Part shown: positions 1 to 8,701 of the stretch, piece after piece | Position numbering within the stretch: position 1 is the first letter of the stretch | Layout: every line of letters starts with the position of its first letter | Assembly (NCBI GenBank): GCA_002375985.1 | Contig: DFNH01000031.1 | Span: 1 to 33,877, forward strand | From: Firmicutes bacterium UBA3572 | GTDB taxonomy: Bacteria > Bacillota > Desulfotomaculia > Desulfotomaculales > Desulforudaceae | Direction: 5' to 3' | DNA length: 33,877 bases | The notes under the pieces: model-generated | The model's input: the letters and a program-made list of their open reading frames with translations, nothing else | Databases searched by the model: none | Told to the model about the DNA's origin: nothing | Translations under genes and position numbers: made by a program

Positions 1-316
1 TGGGCACCCGCTCCAACCAGGACAGCGGAGTGATCATGGAAAACAACAGGTGCAGTTCGGCATGCTCCAATATCTGCGACTGTACAAACACCGTGCTCTT
101 ATCCGGATCAATACCCACCGCCAGCCAGTCGGCCAGCATTTCCCTGGTATGCTCCCGGATGGAGGCCGTTTCGTCGAAAGCGGTGGTCAGGGCATGCCAG
201 TCGGCTACGAAGAAAAAGCACTCGTTCTCCTCCTGTAACCGCAGCCAATTGGACAAGACGCTTAAATGACCGATATGCAGCCGGCCACTGGGACGCATGC
301 CGCTGAGTATGCGCAT
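1..316 (-). CDS. trpS: Tryptophanyl-tRNA synthetase, N-terminal part (runs off window)
   Basis: Class I aminoacyl-tRNA synthetase that charges tRNA-Trp. Only the first 105 codons are present; the gene continues beyond the left edge. The start MRILSGMRPSGRLHIGH carries the class I HIGH signature at residues 14-17, preceded by the SGMRPSG segment usual at the TrpRS N-terminus; FFFVADWHALTT and VGIDPDKSTVFVQSQ follow as in the family. The ATG at 316 lies behind an AAAGGATGGGG ribosome binding site. It is the last visible gene of the minus-strand run after the M50 protease, 32 bases downstream of it. Identification is firm from the motif order. Confidence 0.93.
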   Translation of the reverse strand, partial: MRILSGMRPSGRLHIGHLSVLSNWLRLQEENECFFFVADWHALTTAFDETASIREHTREMLADWLAVGIDPDKSTVFVQSQILEHAELHLLFSMITPLSWLERVP

Positions 317-348
317 CTACCCCATCCTTTCGTGTACCGCATTAAGGT

Positions 349-1002
349 TTAAAACATCAAAAAACCGGCGATATTTGCCGTTATGTTGTTAAACAGGAAA
401 GCATACGCCGGCTCGATCACCCGCTCCCACAGCTGCCTGATCACGCCGGTGACCACCAGGACCAACAGAATTATAATACCATACTGTTCAAGGCTGTAAA
501 GCCAGGTTTGCCGGCCGGGCAGGAGTCCGGCCAGGATTTTCGATCCGTCCAGCGGGGGAATGGGCAGGAGGTTAAAAAAAGCCAGGATCAAGTTCACCAA
601 GATCACCGCTTGCACGATCATCCCCAGGGGCGAGTGGAGTCCGGCGTACAGTCCAAAAAGTCCGATTATCAAACCCAGCAATACGGCTCCTGCGCAGGCC
701 AGGATCAAGTTCGCCGCCGGACCGGCGGCGGAGACCAAGAGGAGGCCTCGTTTAATGTCCCCTCTAAAGTTGTAGGGGTTCACCGGTACCGGTTTGGCCC
801 AACCGAAGCCGACCAAAAACAGGAGCAAGGTTCCGATGGGGTCCAAATGGCGGATCGGGTTGAGGGTCAACCGCCCCAGCAGCCGCGCGGTGTGGTCCCC
901 CAGGCGCAGGGCCATCCAGCCGTGGGCGTACTCGTGAAAAGTCAAGGCAATCAGTACCGCAGGTATCCAGGCAAGAATCCGCTCCACCGACAAGTCCAGC
1001 AC
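349..1002 (-). CDS. M50 (site-2 protease family) integral membrane metalloprotease
   Basis: Integral membrane zinc metalloprotease-like protein of 217 residues, the short YwhC/rhomboid-neighbour type of the M50B family without a PDZ domain. The zinc motif HEYAH is at residues 23-27 inside the first hydrophobic helix; GPAAN is at 94-98; the third zinc-ligand motif NLLPIPPLDG is at 144-153, with the ligand Asp at 152. At least four hydrophobic segments are visible. All catalytic elements are intact, so it is probably active; the substrate cannot be read from sequence. Its start is one base beyond the stop of the DHH-CBS protein, so the two are almost certainly co-transcribed and translationally coupled, with trpS next. 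Substrate and physiological role remain unknown. Confidence 0.88.
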   Translation of the reverse strand: MLDLSVERILAWIPAVLIALTFHEYAHGWMALRLGDHTARLLGRLTLNPIRHLDPIGTLLLFLVGFGWAKPVPVNPYNFRGDIKRGLLLVSAAGPAANLILACAGAVLLGLIIGLFGLYAGLHSPLGMIVQAVILVNLILAFFNLLPIPPLDGSKILAGLLPGRQTWLYSLEQYGIIILLVLVVTGVIRQLWERVIEPAYAFLFNNITANIAGFLMF

Positions 1003-1003
1003 G

Positions 1004-3649
1004 TCAGCTCTCCCCTTCCCAGTCGGCCAGGAATTTCCCGGCCACCGCCAACTCCTCTTCCGGCGTGTGGACCGTACCCTTGAGTTTGGCCAGCCACACG
1101 GCTTTCAATGCGTTGCCGAGCTGGGGACCGGCCTTAAAACCCAGACCCCTTATATCTTTACCGGTAAGTACCGGTTTATGATGGTAAAGCACATACAGTG
1201 CCTCCCGGAACCGTTCCCGCCACGCCTCTTTTTCCAACATCAACAGCACGATGGGATAACCTTCTCGGGGCAACGGCAGTAAAACCTGGGCCATCTCCCG
1301 CGGCGGCAGGGGATCCGGCGCCGACAGTTTGGCCACCGCCGTCCGCCAACGGACAATCGCGTTTAAGATCTTGTCGGTCCGCTTTTTTCCGAGCTGGTAG
1401 GACCGGCACAACTCCTCCACCTTGACCAGGTTGGTCCAGTGCAGGATGGCCATCAGGTAGCTCAACCAAGGCTCGGCCGGCGGCGGAATCTTCCAGGAAG
1501 CCAGGGTTTCCATTGCCCGGGGAAGGCGGGCCACCACCGGCTGAATCTCCCAGTACAATACCTCCGGAAACAAAAACGGCCATAGGTTCAATTGGGTGAG
1601 CCGGGCCAGCATGGCCGGCGCGCGGCGCTCGCTCAGCAACAGCCGAAATTCCTTCCAGATCCGTTCCGCCGGCGCCCGCTCCAGGAGTTTATCCCCTACC
1701 GCCTCCCGGATCAAGGCCAGCGTTTCCCGCTCAATGGTAAAACCCAGCCTTTTCTCCAACCGGACGGCACGCAACAGCCGCACCGGGTCTTCTTCGAAAC
1801 TCAGGCTGTGCAGCGCGCGAATCAGGCCGTGCTGGAGGTCTTCCCGGCCGCCGAAGTAGTCTATTACCTCACCGAAGCGATCCGGGTTCAAGGCTACGGC
1901 CAAGGCGTTAATGGTAAAATCACGCCGGTACAATTCGTGGCGCAAGAGAGAATTCTGTGTGTCCGGCAGCACCGCCCCGTATTCCAGGAAGCCGGTACGC
2001 GCGGTTACCACCTTGGCCGTCCGCCCGGCCGGGGTGACGATGATCCAGGAATGCTGCCCGCGTCTGGACGGGCGCAGCCGCCCGGCCAGCTTTTGTGCCA
2101 GCATTTCGGCGCATACCTGGCCGTCTCCTTCCACCACCAGTTCCGGGTTTTCGGCCGGCAATCCCAGAAAAACGTCACGCACCATCCTGCCGGCCAGGTA
2201 AACGGCGCTACCATTCTCCGAACCGATCTGGCCGGCCACAGTAAGTATTTCCAGATCGGGCGGTTTAAGATTTCGCCGCAGCAGCTCCCCCGCATCCCGG
2301 TGCGAGGAAACCGTCGCGGGCTTCACGTACAGGGTTGAAAACCGGGGTTTGAACTGGGGATGCAAGGTCTTCAGCACGTCGGTGCGGGAGATGATCCCGA
2401 CCAGATGACCGTTATTGACCACCGGCAGCCGGCCGATGTTATTCTCGATCAGCAGGGTCTGCGCCTCGGAGACCGGCGTGTCCGGGGAGACGGTCAGTAC
2501 ATTCCGGCTCATATAGGCCTTGACCGGCGCGTGGCCCAGGTTGTGGCGCAGCGCTTTTTCCACGTCCCGCCGGGAAATCACGCCCACCAGGTCACCGTTA
2601 ACCACCACCGGCAGGCCCCGGTGACCGTAGCGCAGCATGATCCGGTTGGCCTCGTTAATACTGATATCTGGACTCACGGTCTTGACCGGTGAAGTCATGA
2701 TGTCCCCGGTCAACAACGGCGGGCGGACTGCGGTCTGCACCACCTCCAGCAGTTCCCGGGCGATGGCTTCCACGTCCGCGTGCTTTACGGTGGCGGACGC
2801 CGCCGCGTGGTGCCCACCGCCCCCAAAATGGGTCAGGATGTCCTTCACGTTCACTTCCGGCAGGGTACTGCGCCCGACGATATGGGTCCGGTCTTCCATG
2901 GCCACCACGCAAAACACCGCGTCCAGCCGCTCGATCTCGGCCAAATGATGCGTCAGAAGCGCTAGCCCGCCGATAAACTCTTCGGCCCGGGTGCGGGCAA
3001 TGAGGATACGCGCCCCGTTGATGAAATGCCTTTCCGCCGAGATCAGCAGATCCCGAAGCAGGTTCTTCTGCTCGTTAGTAAGCGGACGGCCCAGAAAGTT
3101 TGACACCACGCCCAGATTGGCACCCTGGGCCAGCAGGTAGGCCACCGCTTCGGCGTCCCGGTCGGTAGTGCCCGGAAACACCAGGCAGCCCGTATCGGCG
3201 TAAATCCCGAGGGCCAGGACCGTGGCCTCGAACGGTGTGATCGGGATGTCCCTTCTCTTGATTTCCTCGACCAGCAACGTGGTAGCCGCACCCAGAGGTT
3301 CTACCACCTCCAGGTTCCCTTTGATGTCACCCTCCACCCGGGGATGGTGATCGTAGACATGCACTTGGAGCCGGGAGTTCTTGAGGATGTCGGCCAAGCG
3401 GCCCAGGCGTTTGGGCTGCATTGTGTCCACCACGACAAGGAAGTCGACATCCGCCAAATTCAGCTCACCGGGCTTCCGAATCTCCAGCACGTCCCGGTGC
3501 AAGGCCACGAACTCCTCCACGTTACGGGCCATTTTGCCCGGCAGCACCAACTCGGCGTCCGGATAAAGCTTTTGGGCGGCAACCATGGCCGCCAAACCAT
3601 CAAAATCGGTGTTGTTGTGGGTTGTGATTACTTTCACTTGCACCACCAC
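1004..3649 (-). CDS. DHH phosphoesterase - twin CBS - CCA-adding-enzyme-like fusion protein
   Basis: 881-residue multidomain protein. Residues 5-305 are a DHH/DHHA1 phosphoesterase (nanoRNase/NrnA-like): HNNTDFDG at 11-18, the metal Asp in VVVDT (75), DHH at 100-102, ADTG at 151-154 and GGGGHH at 276-281. Residues 316-430 are two CBS domains, usually an adenine-nucleotide sensor. Residues 470-881 resemble class II CCA tRNA nucleotidyltransferase/poly(A) polymerase: RRDFTINAL at 575-583 and EDPVRLLRAVR at 620-630 are intact. The active-site metal ligands are not: the usual GG-x-VRD is AGRMVRD (486-492), the usual DxD is NPE (501-503), and the acid before xxTAR is Lys546. The DHH half should be active, while the transferase half looks catalytically dead. 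Fusions of this architecture are known in several bacterial phyla. The start follows family length. Confidence 0.88.
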   Translation of the reverse strand: MVVQVKVITTHNNTDFDGLAAMVAAQKLYPDAELVLPGKMARNVEEFVALHRDVLEIRKPGELNLADVDFLVVVDTMQPKRLGRLADILKNSRLQVHVYDHHPRVEGDIKGNLEVVEPLGAATTLLVEEIKRRDIPITPFEATVLALGIYADTGCLVFPGTTDRDAEAVAYLLAQGANLGVVSNFLGRPLTNEQKNLLRDLLISAERHFINGARILIARTRAEEFIGGLALLTHHLAEIERLDAVFCVVAMEDRTHIVGRSTLPEVNVKDILTHFGGGGHHAAASATVKHADVEAIARELLEVVQTAVRPPLLTGDIMTSPVKTVSPDISINEANRIMLRYGHRGLPVVVNGDLVGVISRRDVEKALRHNLGHAPVKAYMSRNVLTVSPDTPVSEAQTLLIENNIGRLPVVNNGHLVGIISRTDVLKTLHPQFKPRFSTLYVKPATVSSHRDAGELLRRNLKPPDLEILTVAGQIGSENGSAVYLAGRMVRDVFLGLPAENPELVVEGDGQVCAEMLAQKLAGRLRPSRRGQHSWIIVTPAGRTAKVVTARTGFLEYGAVLPDTQNSLLRHELYRRDFTINALAVALNPDRFGEVIDYFGGREDLQHGLIRALHSLSFEEDPVRLLRAVRLEKRLGFTIERETLALIREAVGDKLLERAPAERIWKEFRLLLSERRAPAMLARLTQLNLWPFLFPEVLYWEIQPVVARLPRAMETLASWKIPPPAEPWLSYLMAILHWTNLVKVEELCRSYQLGKKRTDKILNAIVRWRTAVAKLSAPDPLPPREMAQVLLPLPREGYPIVLLMLEKEAWRERFREALYVLYHHKPVLTGKDIRGLGFKAGPQLGNALKAVWLAKLKGTVHTPEEELAVAGKFLADWEGES

Positions 3650-3694
3650 CTAAAACCTAACGCCCCAGGCGACCGGTGCTCCCAGGCAACACGG

Positions 3695-5014
3695 TTAGAG
3701 CGTTGTTTCTCGCAGCCGGGCGGGAACCAAATCGTGGCGGATGAGATCAGCGTAAGACTCCCGGCGCACGATCAGCTCCGCCTGGCCCTCCCGTACCAGG
3801 ACCATGGCCGGGCGGGGGAACCGGTTGTAATTGCTGGCCATGGAATAGGTATACGCTCCGGTGCACGATACGGCCACAATGTCCCCCCTCTTCACGGCGG
3901 GCAGCACCACGTTCCAGATCAGCATGTCGCCCGACTCGCAACAACGGCCCGCCAGTGAAACGGTGGTTTCGCCCTCCCCTAGGGGCCGGTTGGCCACACA
4001 GGCCTCGTACACCGCACCGTAGAGGGCCGGACGGGGGTTGTCGCCCATCCCGCCGTCCACGGCTACGTAGGTACGTACTCCGGGTATCTCCTTGATGGTG
4101 CCTACCGTATACAACGTAGTACCCGCCGGTCCGGCGATGGACCGACCGGGCTCGACCGTTACCAGCGGCACGGGCAAACCGTAGGTCTCCGCCGCCTCCC
4201 GGACGGCACCGAAGATCGTTTCCGCCAGACTGTCCACCGTTGGCGGGTCGTCCCCTTCGTGGTAGTAAATCCCCAGCCCGCCGCCGAGGTCGAGTTCTTC
4301 GATTGTCCAGCCTGTGGCGTCCCGCGCTTCACGGGCAAAGCCCAGCAGCACGCGCGTGGCTTCGGCGTACGGTTCCAGTTCAAAAATCTGAGACCCGATA
4401 TGACAGTGCAGGCCGCGCAAGATGATCCCGGGAAGCGCCAGACTGCGGCGCACCCCTTCCATAGCTTGACCGTTGGGAACGACCAAACCGAACTTGGAGT
4501 CGATCTGGCCGGTCCGGATGTACTCATGGGTGTGCGCTTCAATGCCGGGCGTAAGCCGGAGCAGGATTTCGGCTTCCCGCCCCAGTTCGGTGGCCAAGCT
4601 GCTCAAGACTTCTAATTCGTCCAGGTTGTCGACCACGAAGCGGGCCACCCCCGCTTCCAGGCCCATGCGGATTTCGGCCGGGCTCTTGTTGTTTCCGTGA
4701 AAATAGATGCGGGAAGCCGGAAAACGGGCCTGTAAGGCCGTATACAATTCCCCGCCCGAAACCACGTCCAGGCCGAGCCCCTCTTCGTCCAGGAGCCGGC
4801 AGATGGCCAGGTTCAACGCCGCCTTGCCGGCATATAACACCCGGCCGTTTTCCTTGGCGAAAGCGCGCTGGTAAGCACGACAATTTTCCCGAAACAGCTC
4901 CTCATCCAACACATATAGCGGCGTGCCGAAAACCCGGGCCAGCTCGACGGTGTCGCAACCCCCGATTTCCAGGTGGCCGCGTTCATTAATACGCATTGTG
5001 CCGTGAAACTCCAT
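3695..5014 (-). CDS. lysA: Diaminopimelate decarboxylase
   Basis: PLP enzyme (fold III) that decarboxylates meso-diaminopimelate to lysine, the last step of lysine synthesis. The protein has 439 residues. The PLP lysine is in YAGKAALN (Lys64). The other family blocks follow in order: LDVVSGGEL, HCHIGSQ near 200, LDLGGGLG, EPGRSIAG near 300, the CESGD block that contributes the active-site Cys to the partner subunit, and GAYTYSMASNYN near the end. The start ATG at 5014 has AGGAGG eight bases upstream; the frame is open to 5059, but that extension only translates the poly-A/GGGGACA repeats. Position downstream of the spoVA genes matches B. subtilis, where lysA also follows spoVAF. No lysine riboswitch pattern was recognised upstream. 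Confidence 0.95.
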   Translation of the reverse strand: MEFHGTMRINERGHLEIGGCDTVELARVFGTPLYVLDEELFRENCRAYQRAFAKENGRVLYAGKAALNLAICRLLDEEGLGLDVVSGGELYTALQARFPASRIYFHGNNKSPAEIRMGLEAGVARFVVDNLDELEVLSSLATELGREAEILLRLTPGIEAHTHEYIRTGQIDSKFGLVVPNGQAMEGVRRSLALPGIILRGLHCHIGSQIFELEPYAEATRVLLGFAREARDATGWTIEELDLGGGLGIYYHEGDDPPTVDSLAETIFGAVREAAETYGLPVPLVTVEPGRSIAGPAGTTLYTVGTIKEIPGVRTYVAVDGGMGDNPRPALYGAVYEACVANRPLGEGETTVSLAGRCCESGDMLIWNVVLPAVKRGDIVAVSCTGAYTYSMASNYNRFPRPAMVLVREGQAELIVRRESYADLIRHDLVPARLRETTL

Positions 5015-5025
5015 CAAAAGCCTCC

Positions 5026-5054
5026 TAAAAAAGGGGACACTAAAAAAGGGGACA
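5026..5054. repeat. Two tandem copies of TAAAAAAGGGGACA in the lysA leader
   Basis: The 14-mer TAAAAAAGGGGACA occurs at 5026-5039 and again at 5041-5054, separated by one base, directly upstream of the lysA ribosome binding site. On the lysA strand this reads TGTCCCCTTTTTTA. A related GTCC...GGAC pair lies at about 5207-5223 (GTCCCCGGATCTTTGGAC). These look like leftover dispersed-repeat units rather than a lysA-specific signal; the origin is inference. Confidence 0.75.
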
Positions 5055-5276
5055 GGCATGTTTTGTGGATAAGTAGCTAGTTGCCCACAAGGCGCGCCGC
5101 CCGGCTAACAGTTTTCCTGATAATGACCTCGCTGCTAATCCGGGCGGAAACAGGGGGGCTGGCAACTGTTTTCCGACGATAGCGGAGTCCTTAATCAAAC
5201 TTCTTGTCCCCGGATCTTTGGACACATAATGGCCGCCTGGTCCCCGTTTCCCGCCTGTCTCCTTCAACCGCCAAAC
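5055..5276. other. Intergenic stretch between lysA and trpB2 without a recognised gene
   Basis: No open frame here has family resemblance or a convincing ribosome binding site. The sequence holds two similar direct blocks (AACAGTTTTCC near 5107 and AACTGTTTTCC near 5165) and the GTCC/GGAC inverted pair near 5207. No terminator with a T-tract and no known riboswitch core was found, so the trpB2 transcript may continue into lysA. Confidence 0.5.
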
Positions 5277-5303
5277 TTCTGACTTCTGAATTCTGAATTC
5301 TGG
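5277..5303. repeat. Short tandem repeat of TTCTGA heptamers
   Basis: Four adjacent units TTCTGAC, TTCTGAA, TTCTGAA and TTCTGG follow each other just downstream of the trpB2 stop codon. This simple heptamer array has no coding content. Its position at a 3' end resembles another small tandem array at 15583-15613. Confidence 0.7.
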
Positions 5304-5321
5304 ATTTTCTATCCCACTTAC

Positions 5322-6677
5322 TTACACCTGCGGGAGCCCGGCGAGGGACCGCTGCAGCTCTTCTTCGGGCAGCGGATAGTCCACCAGTTCCCCGGCCAGG
5401 TAGTTGTCATAAGCTCCCAGGTCGAAATGTCCGTGACCGCTGAAGGCGAACACGATAGTCTTGGCTTCGCCGGCCTCGCGGCACGCGAGGGCCTGGTCCA
5501 CGGCACAGGCGACGGCGTGGGCCGTTTCCGGCGCCGGGACGATACCCTCGTTCCGGGCGAAAAGAACCGCGCTTTCAAACACCTTCCGCTGGCCGTAAGC
5601 CACCGGTTCGATAAATCCTTCGCTGATCGCCTGGCACAATAAAGGCGCGTCTCCGTGGTAGCGCAAGCCACCGGCGTGAATCCCGGGCGGCATGAAGTCT
5701 TTACCCAGCGTATACATGTAGATCAGGGGCGTCAATCCGGCCATGTCGCCGAAGTCATAGGCTAATTTCCCACGGGTCAGTGTCGGACAGGCGCTGGGTT
5801 CCACCGCGATCAAACGGGTCTTGGCGCCGCGGTGGATAATTTCATCCAGAAACGGGAAGGCAAACCCGGAAAAATTGCTGCCCCCGCCGCAACACCCGAT
5901 GGCAATATCGGCCTGCTCACCGGCCTTGGCCAACTGCGCCTTGGTTTCTAGGCCGATGATGGTTTGGTGCAGCAGGACGTGGTTTAACACACTACCCAGT
6001 GCGTAGTTGGTGTCGGGACGCTGCCTGGCGTCCTCCACCGCTTCACTAATCGCCAGGCCCAGGCTGCCGGGCGAATCGGGATCGGCCGCCAACACCCTGC
6101 GGCCGGCCTCGGTCCGGTCGCTGGGACTGGCCAGCACCTCGGCGCCGAAGATCTGCATCAGCGAACGACGGTAGGGCTTTTGCTGGTAGCTCACCTTAAC
6201 CATGTACACGGTACAGTCCAGGCCGAAAAACCGGCAGGCCATGGCCAGGGCGCTGCCCCACTGCCCGGCCCCGGTCTCGGTGGCCAACCGCTTGATTCCT
6301 TCGGCTTTGTTGTAATAAGCCTGGGCCACCGCCGTATTCAGTTTGTGGCTCCCCGCCGGACTTGCCCCTTCGTACTTAAAATAGATGCGCGCCGGCGTAT
6401 CCAGGGCCTTTTCCAGGCGCCGGGCACGGATCAAAGGCGTCGGTCTCCACAGGCGGTAAATCTCTCTGATCTCGTCAGGAATAGGAATCCACTTTTCCGT
6501 GGAGGCCTCCTGCCTGATCAGTTCCATGGGGAAAAGCGGGGCCAAATCTTCTGGGCGAACGGGTTGTTTGGTACCCGGGTGCAGGGGTGGTTTCGGCAGA
6601 TTGGGCAGGTCAGCTTGAACGTTGTACCAGACTTCCGGCATCTCGGCTTCCGACAACAGGATTTTGGTTTCGTCCAC
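5322..6677 (-). CDS. trpB: Tryptophan synthase beta chain-like protein (TrpB2 type)
   Basis: PLP-dependent enzyme of 451 residues that joins indole and serine to tryptophan. The long N-terminal extension (WYNVQADLPNLPKPPLHPGT) marks the TrpB2 branch rather than TrpB1. The PLP lysine is Lys112 in GASPAGSHKLN; ETGAGQWG is at 134-141; the phosphate-binding GGGSN is at 264-268; SGHGHFDLGAYDNYL closes the protein. The GTG start at 6677 has GGAG at a normal distance. No trpA or other trp gene is adjacent, which is common for TrpB2, thought to work as a stand-alone indole-salvaging enzyme. It lies between the decayed spoVAF and lysA. Confidence 0.93.
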   Translation of the reverse strand: MDETKILLSEAEMPEVWYNVQADLPNLPKPPLHPGTKQPVRPEDLAPLFPMELIRQEASTEKWIPIPDEIREIYRLWRPTPLIRARRLEKALDTPARIYFKYEGASPAGSHKLNTAVAQAYYNKAEGIKRLATETGAGQWGSALAMACRFFGLDCTVYMVKVSYQQKPYRRSLMQIFGAEVLASPSDRTEAGRRVLAADPDSPGSLGLAISEAVEDARQRPDTNYALGSVLNHVLLHQTIIGLETKAQLAKAGEQADIAIGCCGGGSNFSGFAFPFLDEIIHRGAKTRLIAVEPSACPTLTRGKLAYDFGDMAGLTPLIYMYTLGKDFMPPGIHAGGLRYHGDAPLLCQAISEGFIEPVAYGQRKVFESAVLFARNEGIVPAPETAHAVACAVDQALACREAGEAKTIVFAFSGHGHFDLGAYDNYLAGELVDYPLPEEELQRSLAGLPQV

Positions 6678-6796
6678 TGATCTCCGCTCCTCGCGAAAAA
6701 ACTCATAACCATTCTACTAACTCTGACAAGCTTCCGCAAGGGTGACTTTGTTTCCCCCGGTCCGGACACGTCGGCGGTAAAAGGCCGTTCGTCCGA

Positions 6797-7229
6797 TTAT
6801 TCCTTCCGCTTGCGGCGCACTTGCCGCCCGGTTCCCGCCCCTCCCGGTTTCCGGGCCGGCGCCGGCACTTGTAGCCGGGGCTGGTGCACCCGATCCTGCG
6901 GCTTCAAGATTTGCGACCGGAAGGTGTGGATGGTGGAGAGCCGAATCGTCTCGATGGCCACTTCGGCCAGCACGAACTGCAAACGCGCAGGAGCCGGTGC
7001 AAAGTATTAATCGGCCGCTTGTCCTTTGCCGTCAGGCTCAGGCCGCGCAGCTCACCGGCCATTACCGCATCCTCGACCAGTCCGTCTATGAAGAATAAGG
7101 CCGCTTTTCTGCGGCCGAATTCGATCTCCCCTTCAGCACGTCAAAGTTGGTTTCGAGGCCGAACTGCCGGTCCAGTTCCCGAATGTTGTCCGCAAGCCTT
7201 TTGGACAGCTTTTCGCTCTGTGGCCGCAC
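6797..7229 (-). pseudogene. spoVAF: Decayed spoVAF (GerA-family spore membrane protein) remnant
   Basis: Begins six bases after the spoVAE stop with a GTG at 7229 behind AAAGGA. The first 33 codons (SEKLSKRLADNIRELDRQFG, then FDVLKG) read like the SpoVAF N-terminus. The frame breaks at a run of four Cs (plus strand 7128-7131); in the next frame EIEFGRRKAALFFIDGLVED continues the same family. A second frame change near 6985 leads to FVLAEVAIETIRLSTIHT, a mid-protein SpoVAF/GerA motif. The sequence then jumps to a C-terminal-like SQILKPQDRVHQPR followed by a basic, proline-rich tail. Family members have about 490 residues; roughly 140 codons remain. At least two frameshifts and two internal deletions make a functional product very unlikely. 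Confidence 0.8.
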
Positions 7230-7234
7230 GGCAT

Positions 7235-7591
7235 TTATCCTTTCGGTTTGAACAGAATGGCAAAAAAGTAACCGAAAACGATGGCGGCGGTTACCCCGGC
7301 GGCCGCCGCCTCCAGCGGACCGGCAAACACACCCAAAAGTCCGTCTCTTTCCACGCCCCTGATGGCCCCCTGGGTCAAAATGTGCCCGAAACCGGTCAAG
7401 GGCACCAAGGCCCCCGCACCCGCCAGCTCCACCAGCGGTTGGTACAACCCGAAGGCCGACAGAATCGCACCGGTGGTGACAAAGCCCACCAGGATGTGGG
7501 CCGGTGTGACCTTGTAGCTGGTAAGATCCATCAATAACTGGCCGACCACGCAGATCAGGCCCCCGACCAGGAAAGCCATCGCGAAGATCAC
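7235..7591 (-). CDS. spoVAE: Stage V sporulation protein AE (SpoVAEb type)
   Basis: Small polytopic membrane protein of 118 residues, part of the SpoVA channel that moves calcium-dipicolinate into the forespore and out at germination. Four hydrophobic segments are visible. The segments GGLICVVGQLLMDLT, KVTPAHILVGFVTTGAIL and the GAGALVPLTGFGHILTQG block are typical; the latter is shared in form with SpoVAC (GAGAFVPITGFANAMV), reflecting their common family. The GTG start at 7591 follows GGGGAGG. It sits 16 bases behind spoVAD and directly ahead of the broken spoVAF. Confidence 0.93.
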   Translation of the reverse strand: MIFAMAFLVGGLICVVGQLLMDLTSYKVTPAHILVGFVTTGAILSAFGLYQPLVELAGAGALVPLTGFGHILTQGAIRGVERDGLLGVFAGPLEAAAAGVTAAIVFGYFFAILFKPKG

Positions 7592-7607
7592 TTAACTAAT
7601 ACCTCCC

Positions 7608-8624
7608 CTAACGCCTTTCGATGACCACGGCGTGTCCGATACCCGGAATGGTTTCCCCTTGTTTAGGTGAGTCTGCGTTTAACAGGGCCCCGGTGCCGAC
7701 ACCCAGTATGCGCTTAAGTTTACCGGCCTGGATTTGCTGCAGGAGGTAGCCGCCGGTCACGACGGCCGAACAGGCGCAACCGCTCCCCCCGGCGTGGGTG
7801 TCCTGTTGCTGGGGGTCATAGATTAAAACCCCGCAATCGGTAAAGCGCTCCGCCAGATCGAAGCCGTGATCCTGCAGCAGCCCTTCGGCCAAGTCCCGGC
7901 CGATGAGGCCCAGGTCACCGGTGACCACCAGATCGTAATCCGTAGCTCCCCGTCCGGTATCCAGCAGATGGCGCACAATGGTGTCGCAGGCGGCCGGCGC
8001 CATGGCCGCCCCGAAATTATTCGGGTCGGCCTGCCCCATGTCGATGGCCTTGCCGATGGTAGCGTGGGTGACCACCGGCCCGCTTCCCTGGGCGGCCAAA
8101 ATCACCGCCCCGGCGCCGGTGACCGTCCACGATTGGGTCAGAGAACGCTGCACCCCTTGCTCGGTGGGGTATCGAAACTGTTTCTCCGCCGTGCAGCAGT
8201 GCGAAGACACCGCCACCACCACCCGTTCCGCAAACCCACCGTCGATGAGCACCGCCCCGAGGGCGATACCCTCGTAAATGGTGGCGCAGGCGCCGTACAG
8301 TCCTAAGTACGGGATTCCCAAGTCCCGGGCGGCCAGCGCCGAAGCCTCGGTTTGGTTTTCCAGGTCTCCGGCCAGGAAAAAATCGATCTCCCGGGAAGAA
8401 AGGTTGGCCTTTTTCAGGGCTATCTGCACCGCATCCTCCAGGAAACGCCGTTCGGCCCGTTCCCACGACTTCTCCCCGTGATAAGGATCGTCCACCACCC
8501 TGTCAAAGGTTTTCCCGAGCGGACCGGCGGCTTCCTTGGTTCCGACCACCGTGCCGCTGGCCGTAATCACGGGCGGGTTTGAAAACACCAGGGTTTGCTG
8601 CCCCTGCTTCTTGGCTGCCGGCAT
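7608..8624 (-). CDS. spoVAD: Stage V sporulation protein AD
   Basis: Cytosolic-face, thiolase-fold protein of the SpoVA complex that binds dipicolinic acid; 338 residues, the normal length. The block GQQTLVFSNPPVITASGTVVGTKEAAGPLGKTFD at the N-terminus and the GACATIYEGIALG segment near 120 are characteristic. Near the C-terminus AGGSGCACSAVVTGGYLL and GTGALLNADSPKQGETIPGIGHAVVIE match the family. The ATG at 8624 is preceded by GCGGAGGCG. It is separated from spoVAC by 129 bases containing a terminator-like hairpin, so it may have a further promoter of its own; spoVAE follows after 16 bases. Confidence 0.96.
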   Translation of the reverse strand: MPAAKKQGQQTLVFSNPPVITASGTVVGTKEAAGPLGKTFDRVVDDPYHGEKSWERAERRFLEDAVQIALKKANLSSREIDFFLAGDLENQTEASALAARDLGIPYLGLYGACATIYEGIALGAVLIDGGFAERVVVAVSSHCCTAEKQFRYPTEQGVQRSLTQSWTVTGAGAVILAAQGSGPVVTHATIGKAIDMGQADPNNFGAAMAPAACDTIVRHLLDTGRGATDYDLVVTGDLGLIGRDLAEGLLQDHGFDLAERFTDCGVLIYDPQQQDTHAGGSGCACSAVVTGGYLLQQIQAGKLKRILGVGTGALLNADSPKQGETIPGIGHAVVIERR

Positions 8625-8701
8625 CGAGTCGCCTCCGCAATTTGATCTTCACAGTCGCCACTGGTTTCATTATTTGTTGTCCCCGGCTTTTTATACGAAG
8701 C

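Noticed and set aside
5015..5321. Possible lysine riboswitch upstream of lysA
   Set aside because: None of the L-box core blocks (AGAGGNGC, GGGAAAGCC-like segments) could be found in the leader; only dispersed repeats are present.
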